DNA of 64,000 nt from Brachypterus glaber (Eukaryota; Arthropoda; Insecta; Coleoptera; Kateretidae): NCBI GenBank assembly GCA_958510825.1, contig OY294047.1, forward strand, positions 50,823,365 through 50,887,364, in the 5' to 3' direction. Numbering within the stretch: position 1 is the first letter of the stretch; each line of letters opens with the position of its first letter. A model generated the notes under the pieces. It saw nothing but the letters and a program-made list of their open reading frames with translations. It ran no database searches and had not been told where the DNA came from. This document shows, one piece after another, positions 1 to 11,715 of the stretch. The translations under genes were made by a program, and so were the position numbers.

Positions 1-679
1 AAATTAAAAACTAATGACTAATCTTAATATTGTGAATAAAATCATATACATAACTCGTCTCGGGAAATGCTGTTGCTGTTGTAATAAACCTTTTCCCACT
101 TCAATAGATTATTTTAAATATAAAATTTTTATCTAACCTATTGCTTTTCATAGTTGTTTTCTGTTAATTTCAGTATTCTTTTTTATCAGTATTTAATGAA
201 AGTAAAGTTAAATTGTTTTTACTTGTCTTAATACTACAGAAAAATCATGTTTAAATACTTTTTTTTGCATTTCATGACTTTTTTAATAAAAAATATTCTT
301 TTTTTTTAGAATAAACATTTGACCCGATATATTTTATTTTTAATTTTAATATTAATTATTTTAATGCGATATTTTCAATATAAATTATAGATTTTGAATC
401 TAACGGGTTGTTTTTTAAAGTCATAGTAAAAGTTTTATCGACGAACCGGGGTCGTAGATTAACATTTTTCTCCAATACACTTAATAAGACAATAAATAGC
501 TTTATTTTAAATAAAGAAGGTCATTAATAACCCACACGTGTTTTTTTGTACGTCACTCGTGAGTAAAATAAAATTTTCTCATAAATATATTTTTTTAAAA
601 ATTCTTATAAAAAGATTTATAATTATAAAAATAAATATTTTCCGTCACGTGACGTAAAATATACTTATTATTTCTTGCA
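1..679. other. AT-rich non-coding DNA upstream of the how exon
   Basis: No coding frame, RNA gene or splice signal is supported here. The stretch is A/T runs with two CACGTG-type E-box-like sites near 533 and 646. Because the first how exon starts at 1170 in mid-codon, this is most simply how intron sequence. Confidence 0.5.
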
Positions 680-1147
680 TACTGGGTGTATTTGAAATAG
701 GGTCTGTTTTAAGGTGTGATTCTACATCATATTATGAAAAAAAGTTCCTATGAACATATGTCTAACAACAAGAGTACCTTTTTTATGTATTTTGACCTGA
801 GGAATCATATTCCAAAACTAAAATTACAAAAAAATTACCCAGATAAAAGTTTGGGACAAAAAACTGATAAGGCCCCCCGTTTCGCACGCCCCTTGTTAAA
901 ATAAGTACATAAAAATAACATATGAAGATGGGCCTTATTAAGATTAGTTCACGTGCAAAACCTCGTTGCTCTATCTCAAAGGGTTCCTGAGTTAATTAAT
1001 AAAAACCGGCATTTTTAGCAACTTTCAAAGGGGCTTAGCCCCCTTACGACGCATTTTTAGACATATGTTTATAGGAACTTTTTGTCATATTTTCTGATCT
1101 AGAATCACCTCTTAAAATTTCCGACCCTATTTCAAATACACCGTGTA
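680..1147. mobile_element. Long-TIR element, copy A (internally deleted)
   Basis: The ends read TACTGGGTGTATTTGAAATA on the left and, inverted, TATTTCAAATACACCGTGTA on the right. The right arm matches the right arm of the larger copy at 53801-54979. The centre of the palindrome is missing, leaving about 110 bp of left arm and about 300 bp of right arm. TA flanks are compatible with Tc1/mariner-type insertion. It ends 22 bp before a how exon. Confidence 0.7.
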
Positions 1148-1169
1148 TTCTAACCAATTTTTTTTTCAG
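1148..1169 (+). promoter_or_regulatory. how: 3' splice site of the how exon
   Basis: TTCTAAC (1148-1154) is a good branch-point match. It is followed by a T-rich tract and CAG at 1167-1169. The whole acceptor signal is squeezed between the end of a transposon (1147) and the exon. Confidence 0.7.
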
Positions 1170-1472
1170 CTTGCGATGAAGAATGGAGAAGGGTAGCAGT
1201 CGAAACCCAGCGCCTTCTGTCGCCCGCCATGCCCGGCATGGCCACCACCCTTCGCAACCCTGCCGCCCCATTGGGCGCTCCGCTCATTTTGTCGCCCAGG
1301 ATGTCGGTGCCCACCACTGCCGCCTCCATCTTGAATGGCTCCGCCCCCCACGGCTCCCTCCTCTCCCCCGCAGACGCCCACGGGCTTATCTACACGCCGT
1401 ACACGGAGTACGCGAATTACTTGGCGGCCGCCTCCCCCCTATTGACAGAATACGCCACGGCAGACCATTCTG
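1170..1472 (+). CDS. how: held out wings / Quaking-type protein, penultimate coding exon
   Basis: This 303-nt exon encodes about 100 residues of the low-complexity region C-terminal to the KH-QUA2 module of HOW/Quaking. Seen: it opens CDEEWRRVAVETQRLL, then APLGAPLILSPRMSVPTTAAS, then GLIYTPYTEYANYLAAASP and LLTEYATADHS. These match my memory of the insect HOW tail, and GLIYTPY is shared with vertebrate Quaking. The acceptor is TTTTTTCAG at 1161-1169 and the donor is TCTG|GTGGGT at 1472/1473. The exon starts with two bases of a codon and ends with one. Its GC content is far above the surroundings. HOW binds ACUAAY-type RNA elements and controls splicing and mRNA stability in muscle, tendon and glia (family knowledge). 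The KH exons must lie left of the window. Reading through the donor gives the short tail GGLFAR and then a stop at 1490-1492. Confidence 0.88.
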
Positions 1473-1665
1473 GTGGGTTGTTTGCCCGCTGAACTTTTGG
1501 GGTTCCACCTCGGGTTCGACCTAGCGGGTTTTATTATTATTACTATCCTTAAGTAGACGTTTTGTTGAAATCGCAGCTATTTGGGTCGTTTTGAAATACG
1601 CACAAAAAAATGCCACAGGGTTCTCCGTTGTTTAGTTCGACTTTAAAAACACTCAGTTTTCTTCT

Positions 1666-1918
1666 ACCGGGTGTTACAATTCCTAGATACACCCACCTTT
1701 TTTTTATTTTAAAAGTTAGACATTTATTGCCATGAAACGTCAACTTTTAACATAAAAAGTACATTTAAGTCACTTCCGGTTTAACCGGAAATGACATAAA
1801 TGTAATTTTTATGTTTAAAGTTGACGTTTTATGGCAATAAGAGATGTTCCAAATTAGAAATCTCTCACTTTTAAAATAAAGGCAAAAGGGGGTGTGCCTT
1901 GGTCTTGTAACACCCGGT
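1666..1918. repeat. Palindromic foldback element
   Basis: The ends are ACCGGGTGTTACAA and, inverted, TTGTAACACCCGGT. The arms run to a centre at about 1785, CTTCCGGTTTAACCGGAAATG. The same type of centre (CACTTCCGGTTTCGCCGGAAG) recurs in the palindrome near 9412, so the two are related. Confidence 0.7.
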
Positions 1919-1968
1919 ATAATTTGTTTACTTTTAATGTAAAATATAAATTTAAAACCAAAAATCAA

Positions 1969-2246
1969 ATAATCTATCGGACGAAACGTTTTTTAATCAC
2001 AAAAAGGGTCACGTGACCTCAGTAACTTTTTAATAAATAGAAATAAGACGGTTTAATCTAAAAACACAAAATTAAAAAAAATAAATAAAAATATTTTTTT
2101 TTATAATTTTATGTTAAACCGTCTTTTATTTTTAATTAATAAGTAAGACAATGTAAATTTTGTTTAAATTAATAATCTATTCAAAAGTTAAGGAGGTCAC
2201 GTGACCCTTTTTGGCGATTAAAAAACGTCTCGTCTGATAAATTATT
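1969..2246. repeat. Palindromic foldback element
   Basis: Arms start AATAATCTATCGGACGAAAC and end, inverted, GTCTGATAAATTATT. Both arms carry AAAAAGGGTCACGTGACC or its complement, and AGACGGTTTAA / TTAAACCGTCT nearer the centre. No ORF. Confidence 0.7.
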
Positions 2247-4425
2247 TTACTTTTGGGTTTAAATCGATATTTACAAGTTAATAACTTATACAAAAAACCT
2301 GATTGTTTTCAAAAGTCGAACTAAGAGGTAAATAACGATGAACCGTGGCCAGTTATACTGTTTTTTACTTTGGTTAATTTAACAATATGCTATGGTTATT
2401 CAAAATTTTTATTTATTTGATTTAAAAATGCAATGTTTAATTTAACCATTGCATGGTTAAATCAACTATGCGATTTTGTTAAATAATATAATTTGTTTAA
2501 TTGACTATACAATAGAATTTAATTAACCATATTAAAAACATTATTTTTGGTTCTTTTTGTGTGTGAGATATAAAAATTCATCTGACAAAAGGTTTTGGGT
2601 AATTTTGAAAAAAATATTAGGTCGATTTAAACCTTTTTTTATTAGAGAACATTGCAAAAATGGAAGATATTTGAAAATTTCCCATCTTTATCGGCTAAAT
2701 ATTTTATAAGCTTTTTTAGTTCTAAGAATTTTTAAAAAAGGAAAATGAAAAAGGAACTGAGAGCGTTATTTTTCGTTATTTTTAAACTTTTTTTTGATGT
2801 TAAACCACAAATTTTGACCATTATTCTCTTAAACTTACAACTTTAAAACACTTTTAAAAACAACCATTTGGCATGTTTTAAAAATTAAAAATGTTTTTAA
2901 ACGAGTTTGGCAGTTTAATGATCAAAAAACATTGATTTTGTTTGAAAAAGTTAAAAAAAAAAATTAAAAAACCAAGTACGAAAGATTACATTTTCATTAT
3001 TTCTCAAAATATTATTTGTCAAGACGAATTTTTGTTTTAGTTTTAGAAATAGCTGGCGAGTATTCTATTTATTTAAAGATTTCAAAAATAGTACTTAGAT
3101 ATTTTTATTCTTTTTGTCGTATAGGAATTTTTTCATTTTACTTTATTCAACAAAAAAAAAGCGACATTATTTTATTGTTAAGAGAGGGGTTTTTATATTT
3201 ATTAAGTGTAGTCCGATTTTATGTAGATTGTATAAAAATACGTCGTTAATAGCGCCAAAATAGAATTTATTCATTTTAAAAGTACAAGAAATTAAATCTA
3301 CTAAAAGTTGACTAATTATAATATACCGTGTGTTTCTCTTACGAACGATCATCCGTTTTTTTTTCTCGCTTATTACCACATAATTTTTCTGCAGGATAAT
3401 TTTTTAACTCGGCTACCGCCTGTCAAAAATCGCAGATTATGGGAAAGACGTATGCCCAATCATTAGGTAAACACTCGGTATATTCTTGTATTTGGCAACG
3501 AAATTTAAATTTGAAAAAAAAAACGACGTATGGCGTAAGCGACGTAAATTTTAGTCACAATTTCATTTTATTTCTACAATAATAAATTCTCTGTGATATT
3601 TTTAACCGGCATAGCATGGTTATGTTAGATATACATATACGTACTGGATTTTTTTTTTTTTGAAAGTAACAATATGTAACGTAACGCATAGATAGATTTT
3701 TTCAAAGTATTTTTTTTTAATACAGCCCTAGTCTTTATATCTGTCGTATTTAGTTTGATTGCTGACTCAATTTTGATGAAATTTGTACAGATTTATTTTA
3801 AAATGTTTTCTTCACTTGTGCGTATCTTAAAAACTCATTATTTTAGAAGTAAAATATGTACCTATATTTTTTTAGATAGGCAAATAAAGTAAAATATAGG
3901 TGTACCAAATTTCATCGAAATTGGTCCAAAAACAACTAAATGCGGCGTCTATAAGGTCTTAGGCTGGACATACGGTATTTTATTCTTTGCAAGTCATATA
4001 GTTTTTTTATTTTTTTTATTTATATATTTTATTATTTTTATTTTAAGACCGTTGGATGTAACATACTGGTCAGACTCCGCAATAGTCAATTATTTGTTTT
4101 TATTAAGTTTTTTAGTGATTTTTTTACCATAGCAAATATATTTGATCGACCTTAGATAATTTTGCGTCCCATGAAAAATCAGTCTTTTTTATGTTACTCT
4201 AAAATAACTCTTTTTTTTTAAATCATACAAACCATACGTTTATTTTACCGAGTTATCGGCAAAAATAATAGTGTTTGTCCCCCTTGCCCCACCCCAATTT
4301 TAACCATATTTGACATGGCACAAACTACAAAATTAAAATCGGATATCTCATTCAAAAGTGAAGGTTTACCAACAAAAGGTATAGAAACAAACGGAAGGAC
4401 TTTTTTTAGATCGATTTCAATAATA

Positions 4426-4929
4426 AACTGAACAGTTAAGGATATTTTGGTTTCTCTGAGGAAAAATAATCGAAAAAAACAAAAAATGGCCCGCCGCTGT
4501 CTCATTATCCTGTTTAACTGTATTGAACATGTCTGGGACCTGCTTGGTAGAGCAGTAATTGATCGTCAACCACATTTTCATGACGAAGGGAAACTAGCAA
4601 GTTCTTCCGGATTTATGGGATTTCTTGGACCAAGATCAGTTAAATCGCTTAATTTTAAGTATGCATCGGCGATTTGAAGCGGTTATAACCAACAGAGGTA
4701 GAATTACTCGCTGTTTATTAATTTTCAGTCTTCAAAAATAATTTCTCTTTTGATAAATTAAGGAAAACATATTGTTAAATCCCGAATATAAATATTTTTG
4801 AATTGATTAAATTTATTTGTTTTTTAGAAATGATTATAGAATATAGACATTTAATGATTTTTTTCCTAAACTGCTTTTTTTCCAGAGACCACCATTCTTA
4901 ACAATATCCTTAACTTTTTTCGATCAGTT
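4426..4929 (+). mobile_element. Tc1/mariner-like relic with transposase C-terminus
   Basis: TA flanks (4424-4425, 4930-4931) bracket ends AACTGAACAGTTAAGGATAT and, inverted, CCTTAACTTTTTTCGATCAG. Inside, on +, a degraded frame (4447-4675) reads IEHVWDLLGRAVIDRQP. This corresponds to the Tc1 transposase segment holding the third catalytic acidic residue (the E of IEHVW). After a frameshift, MHRRFEAVITNRGRITRC (about 4660-4713) matches the usual Tc1 C-terminus. The first two catalytic residues are absent. A second copy with the same layout lies at 20629-21096. Confidence 0.82.
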
Positions 4930-5775
4930 TAGATGTTCCCACCCTAAAAGTAGATTACATATTTTACAAGAGTTATTTTATTTGATATTAAAGAAAACTA
5001 AAGTCCGTTGGTGTTTGTCTATTAAATATTGTGACCACGATAACTGATGTACGATTAAGGCTAGATACTATTTTAGGGGCTAAAATTGTAACAAAAAACG
5101 ACTGATCTTAGGTGATATGCACAATATTACAAAAATTTAAAATATCACATCTCTTATTATGTAAATATATATTTTTTTTTATTTTATATTATTTTAACTT
5201 AACATCACATATTTTTAGTTAGATTTTTTTCAATTATTTTAAATATATTTTATTTAAAAGCATTTAATAAGTAGTTTTCGAGTTACATAAGTTAGGTGAA
5301 CAATTTTTTATTTAAAGAACAAATTCTTAAAATGAACAAACATATAATATCAATTTTGATTGCTTTATTTTCTTTATTTAGTAGTTTTTTTAGTACCTAT
5401 TTGGTCTAGTTTTTACCTGTTTGGTCTAGTTTATAATAAATTTGAAAAATTATTCGTGGCAAACCAAGAAATTTATTTATTTTTTTTAACATATCGTAAA
5501 AAAATATTGATATAATAAAAAGTCCAAACTCAAACTTCTGACAAATATTTAAAAATTGTCAATAAAAGTGTAAAATTGTAAAAACTTATTTAATATACAG
5601 ATACACAGAAATAGGTTTAAAAAATTTTAAGAGGTAATTCTATATGAAAGAAAACTGAAATTTTGATGTACAATTACCCCTTAAAACTTCATATCTATTT
5701 CTGAATCATAAGTGTAGTAGAAAAAAGTAGTAATTTAAAAAAAATTCCATAATTTTTTTGTTTTGTTTGGTGCAG

Positions 5776-5849
5776 CAGCTGCAAAACAGCGCAGACACCT
5801 GAACCAACTAAGGGAGCATCCGTATCAGAGAGCTGGGGCTCTGTCGTAA
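5776..5849 (+). CDS. how: held out wings, terminal coding exon (nuclear-type tail)
   Basis: After the tandem acceptor TGCAGCAG, the frame continuing the split codon from 1472 reads A(A)AKQRRHLNQL then REHPYQRAGALS and TAA (5847-5849). The REHPYQR motif is the hallmark of the long HOW isoform, and Quaking-5 carries the equivalent VHPYQR nuclear localisation tail. This exon is therefore expected to specify the nuclear isoform. The reading phase agrees exactly with the exon at 1170-1472. If the first AG (5774-5775) is used the exon starts at 5776; if the second (5777-5778) is used it starts at 5779 and one alanine is lost. The tail ends about 15 residues sooner after HPYQR than the fly protein as I recall it. 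Confidence 0.85.
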
Positions 5850-6779
5850 ATTTTTTCTTCGAAAATTTCGGAAAGGTTAGTTATGTTTATTAGTTTATGT
5901 TTATTTATTTCAGATGATAGCCAGCAGTGTGAATCTCTGTATGGTGTTACGTATTATCTACTCTATTGATTCTATTTTATATTTTTTTAAATCTTATTTT
6001 TATTTATTGATTTTTTCGACCGAAAAAAACACAAAAGAATAGCAAGTAAACGTCCTAATCAAAGTGGCAGCTACTAAAAAGATTTATATGTTTTTTCACT
6101 ACCAGCCTAAGAGCACATCTTTATTACTGTTCTTTTCATTGGTAGAAATATTATTTCTCTACCTATGACGTCAGAGGTTCTAAAAATAATGAAATTGCAC
6201 CATGGTTAATAATGAATTTTTATTCAGCTGTTTTGGCATCTGACGTTTCACTTAATTATTAAATCACATTGCTATTTACAAGTGTCTTTAGGCAGCAAAT
6301 TTATTTATTGCATGATAAATTAAAAAATATTAACTAAATTAGTACCTATAAAACATGTTTTACAAAAAACACTTCGAAAAGTGAAAATCATTGGTCCATC
6401 ATATTCAACCATAGATTATACAACCCATATATTACCGTAACGATCATAGATTACTAGAGGTATAAACCCCATATATTGATTTTTGAGGCAATAGATTCTC
6501 CCTCACAGTTCGCCTGTCCCATTATTTCTGGGGGAGTACCAGAATCATCCCTTTGCATTTCACTTTCCATTTTTATATATTTTATTACACTTAACATGGA
6601 AACACTTTCTAACTTAATAATTTTAGCAGCTCACCAGAAAATTTCTGCCAGAAATGTCAAGTTATTCCTTTGTTTTTTTAATGGCCGCGAACGGCCAGCG
6701 TGATATTTTAAATTTATAAGCTTTTTCATTAAATTTTAGTAAAATAAATAAATAAATAGCTAATTAATTGTACTGGTAG
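5850..6779 (+). other. how: Probable how 3' UTR and downstream sequence
   Basis: No further coding exon is seen. ATTAAA occurs near 6319 and overlapping AATAAA hexamers near 6743-6756; either could serve as a polyadenylation signal. A donor-like GGAAAG|GTTAGT near 5875 leaves open splicing within the UTR. Confidence 0.35.
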
Positions 6780-6780
6780 T

Positions 6781-6930
6781 GAAAAAAATACTATATTTTC
6801 CACGTGAGTGAAGTTTTAACATTTTAGACCGCGTCTTGCGGGCTTCGCGCTAGCGCGCTCATCCCGCAATTTGACGCAGGTCAAAAATGTTAAACTTCTC
6901 TCACTTGGTAAATAATATACTATTTATTGA
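6781..6930. repeat. GC-cored hairpin (short foldback element)
   Basis: CCACGTGAGTGAAGTTTTAA and, inverted, AACTTCTCTCACTTGG form the stem. It continues through GACC...GCGGG / CCCGC...GGTC to a GC-rich core, CTTCGCGCTAGCGCGCTC. The AT-rich surroundings make the core stand out. Confidence 0.65.
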
Positions 6931-6979
6931 AGCTTATAAAGACTTGATTGGTATATTGTGCAAACATTTTGAAACTAGT

Positions 6980-7029
6980 TGGAACCGTTACGAAAGTGTC
7001 CCATGGAACCGTTACGAAAAAGTGTCGCA
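6980..7029. repeat. Short tandem duplication
   Basis: Two adjacent units start TGGAACCGTTACGAAA (24 and 26 bp). GGAACCGT recurs once more near 7060. Confidence 0.6.
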
Positions 7030-7179
7030 AAATTATGTGACGCTTACGATAGGGGGCTGGAACCGTGTCTCGTAATTGGAGGCTTAAAACATATTAATGT
7101 TATCACGGTTTTACTTGTACACTTGAACGTTTTAGATTTTATGTATAAGATCATATTCAAACTAAAAAGAAGCAAAAAT

Positions 7180-7275
7180 GTTACACTGAAAAAAGAATTG
7201 GGCAAAAAAGTGCTTGGGCCTTCCCGTTTGGCACGCACCTGGCTAAAATTACTACATGAAAATAGTATATATATT
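7180..7275. mobile_element. Fragment of the long-TIR family
   Basis: A TTACACTGAAAAAAG-type stretch, then GGGCCTTCCCGTTTGGCACG, then CTACATGAAAATA, parallels in order and spacing the arm of the 53801-54979 element (TTACACAGAAAAAAG, CCCCGTTTCGCACACCCC, GTACATGAAAATAAC). It is diverged and lacks its ends. Confidence 0.5.
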
Positions 7276-7299
7276 TTAAGGAACGAGACAAAAAATGTA

Positions 7300-9254
7300 T
7301 AAAAAAATTCAATATGTTTTAATTTTCACGTAAAGCAAAAAATTGATAAAAAACTAAATATTTTTTTACTTGACATTTTTTTGTGTTCAGTTTGGTCAAA
7401 AAAATATACCACATATTTTATTTGTTATGTCATTTTAAATGATTATTAATTTTAAGGTACTATAGGAATATTCGTGTGCTATAATTTTTTATTTAAATAA
7501 AAAAATATTCGATACTATTATAAGTTTTAGAAAATAATAATCAGTATTGAGTGTATTTTTCTTATGCGGGTTGTGAACAGAAACACAAAAAGAATACGTA
7601 CGTTCAGTTGTTATTTTTTTATAGTAAAAATAATTAAAAAAAATACCTAAACCACAAAATTTCTGAACTACATATTTAAGAAAAAAACAAAACTTTTCAA
7701 TATATCCTAGGTTATGTGAAAAATTCTGTTTTGTTGATTTTTCGTCACGATAATTTTTGTATGCTTCTGTGGTTAGTGTTTTTTCAAATGATTCATACAA
7801 ACTTTAAAATTTTTAAATATCTTATAAAAATATAAAATATATTACTTAAAAAATGCCTTTTTTACATACGGAATTTTATTTTAATTGTTACCATATAGGT
7901 ATATTTACCAAGACTAAATTTTTCTTGGTTTTTAGAATATTATTAAGTTTTTAATTTATTATGCAAGGTGTTTTTGAAAAAACCTATACATCACTATATT
8001 TTCGAGATTAACTTGAGCTTTTTGGTCAAACCCTGTATATAGAGTTGTAGCTCGAATCTACAACTGCAGCTTGAAGTTGTGAATGCTAGTCCATATTTAA
8101 TGTTTTATGTTTGTTTTTTATATATTTTTTTATATTTATATATACATATTTTTATTTACCTTGATTTTATATTTTATACTTACTACGAGGGCAATTCAAG
8201 AAGTAACCATACATTTAAAATATAAGTTTTTAAAAATATTTTATTAACTGCAGAACAAACTTATTTTTTGAATTTCCTGGTATTTTCTGTTACAAAAAGG
8301 CATTTTGATTTGTTTTAAAAATATATAATTGAACGTACGTAGTTTATCGTTAAAAAGTACCGAACTGAGAAAGCGAGCGAGAGATAAAAATGATGTCAGT
8401 TTTTTTATATTTGAAAAATATATATAAAACTGGTATTGTTAAAAAAGTTTCAGTACTATATTATATGTTATTTTAAGTAGTTTTATATACATTTATAAAG
8501 CATATTATATTTTTTGTATGTTGTTGACTTGCGCCAATGTGGAATAAAAAATATATTTATACAAAATCACAAACTTATGTTTTTCAATTTTTCAGATTGT
8601 TTTTCGAGAATAGTGCATATCCCAAAAAAATAATATACCAGACTTTTTTTAGTTATTTTATGGATATGTTTCAAAAATCAAGTTTACATTTTTTACTTCA
8701 CTTCTACGCTGAAACTAAAATGCTCTAGATTTCGAAATAACCTAACTTAAAAGGTTTTAAAGTCTTTTGAAAAGGATATGTAGACATTTCGGAAAGTCAT
8801 TTGGTTTCAGCTGATAAAATTTTAGGCCTATTATTTTCTCAAATGGCTCATGTCAACTTTATAATATTTTTTTTTAACGTTTTTTGTTTGTTTTAGTGTC
8901 AAAGAAGGCCAAGTCTTGAACCGTTTCCTAAAAATATACAAAAAATAGTGTGGTATATTTTAAAAATAGAAAATATTTTCTATGCAAAAAACTGGTAATA
9001 TTTTTTTGAAATCAGCAAAACAAAAAATATCATTTCCTCATATAATTTTAACCATTTAGTTCTACATTAAATGGCTACACTTGCAAATTTTGTAAAAAAA
9101 AATCATGAATTACTACTTAATCATACTTTTTTTTTTGTATTTTATTAACGTTTTCTTAATTTTAATATTTATTAATCAATATGCTTTAACCAAGTTCTAA
9201 TTTCCACATGGCCAAGTACACTAATTCGCGAGTTACGAATGTAGAGGACACTTT
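7300..9254. other. AT-rich intergenic DNA
   Basis: No gene or full element seen. Near 7967-8040 a stretch ending CAAACCCTGTATAT resembles the terminal motif of the long-TIR elements and may be a fragment. Confidence 0.4.
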
Positions 9255-9775
9255 CCTAAGTTGGACCACTAAAAAAAAAAAAAATATATACCAGGTGAGT
9301 TTTATTATGACCTAAAATTAAAAGATTAACCTTCATTCAATAAAAAATAAATTTTGATGATTTATATAATTTTACTTTGGTTATAAAATGGCGGATTTAA
9401 TTTTTTGTTTCCACTTCCGGTTTCGCCGGAAGTGGCATAAATATATTTTTTTAACACCCTGTATTTTTTTTTCATTTTTTAATTTAGCTGAAAATTCTAT
9501 GTATAATTGTTTTTTTTTACTTTTTTTTTTTCGTTTTCGTTTTTATTGTATAAAAACGAGATTTACATAATTTACCTTGTTTTTACTTACTTAAGCTTAA
9601 AAAAATATAAAACTAATATTAAAATAAAAATTTGACCCGCCATTTTATAGCCAATGTAAAATTATATAAAACAAAGTTTCGTTTCTATAGAATGAAGATT
9701 AATCTTAATTTCTTTGGTGGCCCTAAGTAAAATTCGCCCGGTATAGCTTTTTTTTGAATTTTGGCCCAACTTGAG
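9255..9775. repeat. Palindromic foldback element, about 520 bp
   Basis: Outer arms CTAAGTTGGACCACTAAAAA and, inverted, GGCCCAACTTGAG. Inner arms TTATAAAATGGCGGATTT and GACCCGCCATTTTATAG. The left arm holds a local hairpin CACTTCCGGTTTCGCCGGAA. No coding capacity. Confidence 0.7.
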
Positions 9776-11715
9776 ACATTGTCTTTTTGTATGAATGTGT
9801 TGCTGACTATAAAAAACTAGTAACAAAAGTGTGACTGTCCAAGGGCACTATATTAAAATATATTTTTTGCAAATTAACATATTTACTGTACAGTTAACCA
9901 ATCCATGGCCTACTCTAATCGAATTTGTATTGTCTTCATTTATCTTGAAATAGATACATTAACTTTTTTTATGTTTTTTTTTTCTACAAACGTGCTTCAA
10001 AGAATGGCCAAAGAAGTCACTTTTTTTAAATATATTTTTTAACCATGTCTAACGTTTGTAGTTAAAATCTTGTATATAATATATGTAGAATTGTTTGACG
10101 TACTTGGCGTGTTTTTAAACTCGAACTTTGTCCTGGTTTGACAATGTTCCTGCCTTGTATGTTAAATCATTTCACAACTTGTTATATAATAGCTATATTA
10201 ACATTTTTCAAAAAAAAAAATAATAATTCATAACAAATTGTAAATAATTTAGGCCTTTTAAGTAGTTAATGTATCAATATTTCAAAAATTTTCTCATTTA
10301 GTTCCTAAAATTTTTGTTTATAACATATTTTTAAAAAAGAGCACGCATTTTTTAATATAGTCTTCTAGAACACTCACTTTTTTGCCAAAAGTTAATTTTA
10401 TTTAAGAAATTGTGATTAGTAAATACTATATTCCCTGAAATTTTCAAAATTATAATTATTCTTTGGTATTTTCTGATCAAAATAATTTTTAATAAAAAAT
10501 TCTTACATCAAAGTCATCTTTAAAAATTCTAGCTGCATGTTAAAAACAATATTTCATTGAAATCAATAACTTTCAAATGCTTAAAAATAAAGTTTTTTAG
10601 TTCTCTGTCAAAACTACTTTTTAAATATCCAAAAACTTTAAATATTGCATCTTTTATAAATAAAATTGAATTAAAATTTAAATGTTTATTGTTTATTTGG
10701 GTAAAAATATTTGATTTACATTCTACTAGGTATTTAATTAATTCTGTACTAAGCTAACCACTACTTAATTAAAATTGCATATACACCGTAATAATTTATT
10801 TTTTAACTTATTTGGCAAAACTAAAAACTAACCTCACTCATTAAAATTAATTTTAACACAACTACTAAAATAGAATTTTCGACACTAACAAATATTTTAT
10901 TTATGAAGGATTTTAGGCAGGGCTGGCAAAAACTTGAATTTATTATTGTTCTCAATATTTAACTATTTCAAAACTTCACAAAAATTGTGTGGTGATTCCA
11001 CTTCAGTCATTTCATATCGTCTTGTTCCTTTTTTAACCTCGTATCTCCAAAAAATCGATGTTCGTTTCTTTGCACTAGTCAGTTCTGTACATGATCAATT
11101 ATACAAACTCCTATAATTAGGGTCATTTTAAATAAAAAAACTTTACAAAGTTTTTTTTGTCCTAGATGGAAATAAAATTAAATATGTATGTGTGATAGAC
11201 CCTGTTCCGATTGGTTAAAATGCAATTTTTGGCATTGTAAGACTTTTTGATCCAATAATTCTCTGTTATTAATAAAGATGTCGATATGGGGTTTTCACCA
11301 TTGTTTAAATAGTTGCTTAAGTGGTTAATGTGTTTTTTTTTTGAAATATATTACTTTAAAAATTTGTAAATGTTACGTCCTTCAAGCAAAAATTAAAAAA
11401 AGTCGACGTTTGGCAGTCGAACAACTCTTTAACTGTACAATAGAAAAAACACATCCTAATATTTTTAATAATAACTGAAAATTTTCGGATCAAAATTTGG
11501 TCTGCAAGAGCGAAAAATGTGACTCATAATATAACATATATATTTAATTTTTTTTTTATTTGGAAGGGCCCTTAAATAATTTGGAGTTTGTATAAGTCAT
11601 TAGTCATTATGAACAGAATCGATTAGTGCAAATAACAGAAAATCGATTTTTTTACATAAGAGGTTGAGAAAGTAACAAGAAGATACTTCAAACACTTATT
11701 TTTAAAATACATAGT
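9776..11715. other. AT-rich intergenic DNA
   Basis: No supported feature; short frames here are low-complexity K/F/N/I strings typical of random AT-rich sequence. Confidence 0.4.

Larger units (their letters stand above)
1473..5775 (+). other. how: how intron
   Basis: Joins TCTG|GTGGGT to the CAGCAG acceptor at 5774-5779. It contains two foldback elements (1666-1918, 1969-2246) and a Tc1-like relic (4426-4929). The remaining 2250-4425 and 4930-5770 are A/T-rich with no supported exon. Confidence 0.65.

Noticed and set aside
1183..1524. 113-aa Pro/Arg/His-rich frame over the how exon
   Set aside because: It is an alternative frame of the GC-rich how exon and crosses the splice donor; the HOW frame explains the sequence.
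4447..4677. Small intact gene encoding IEHVWDLLGR
   Set aside because: It is a frameshifted piece of Tc1 transposase inside a TA-flanked element, without catalytic residues one and two.
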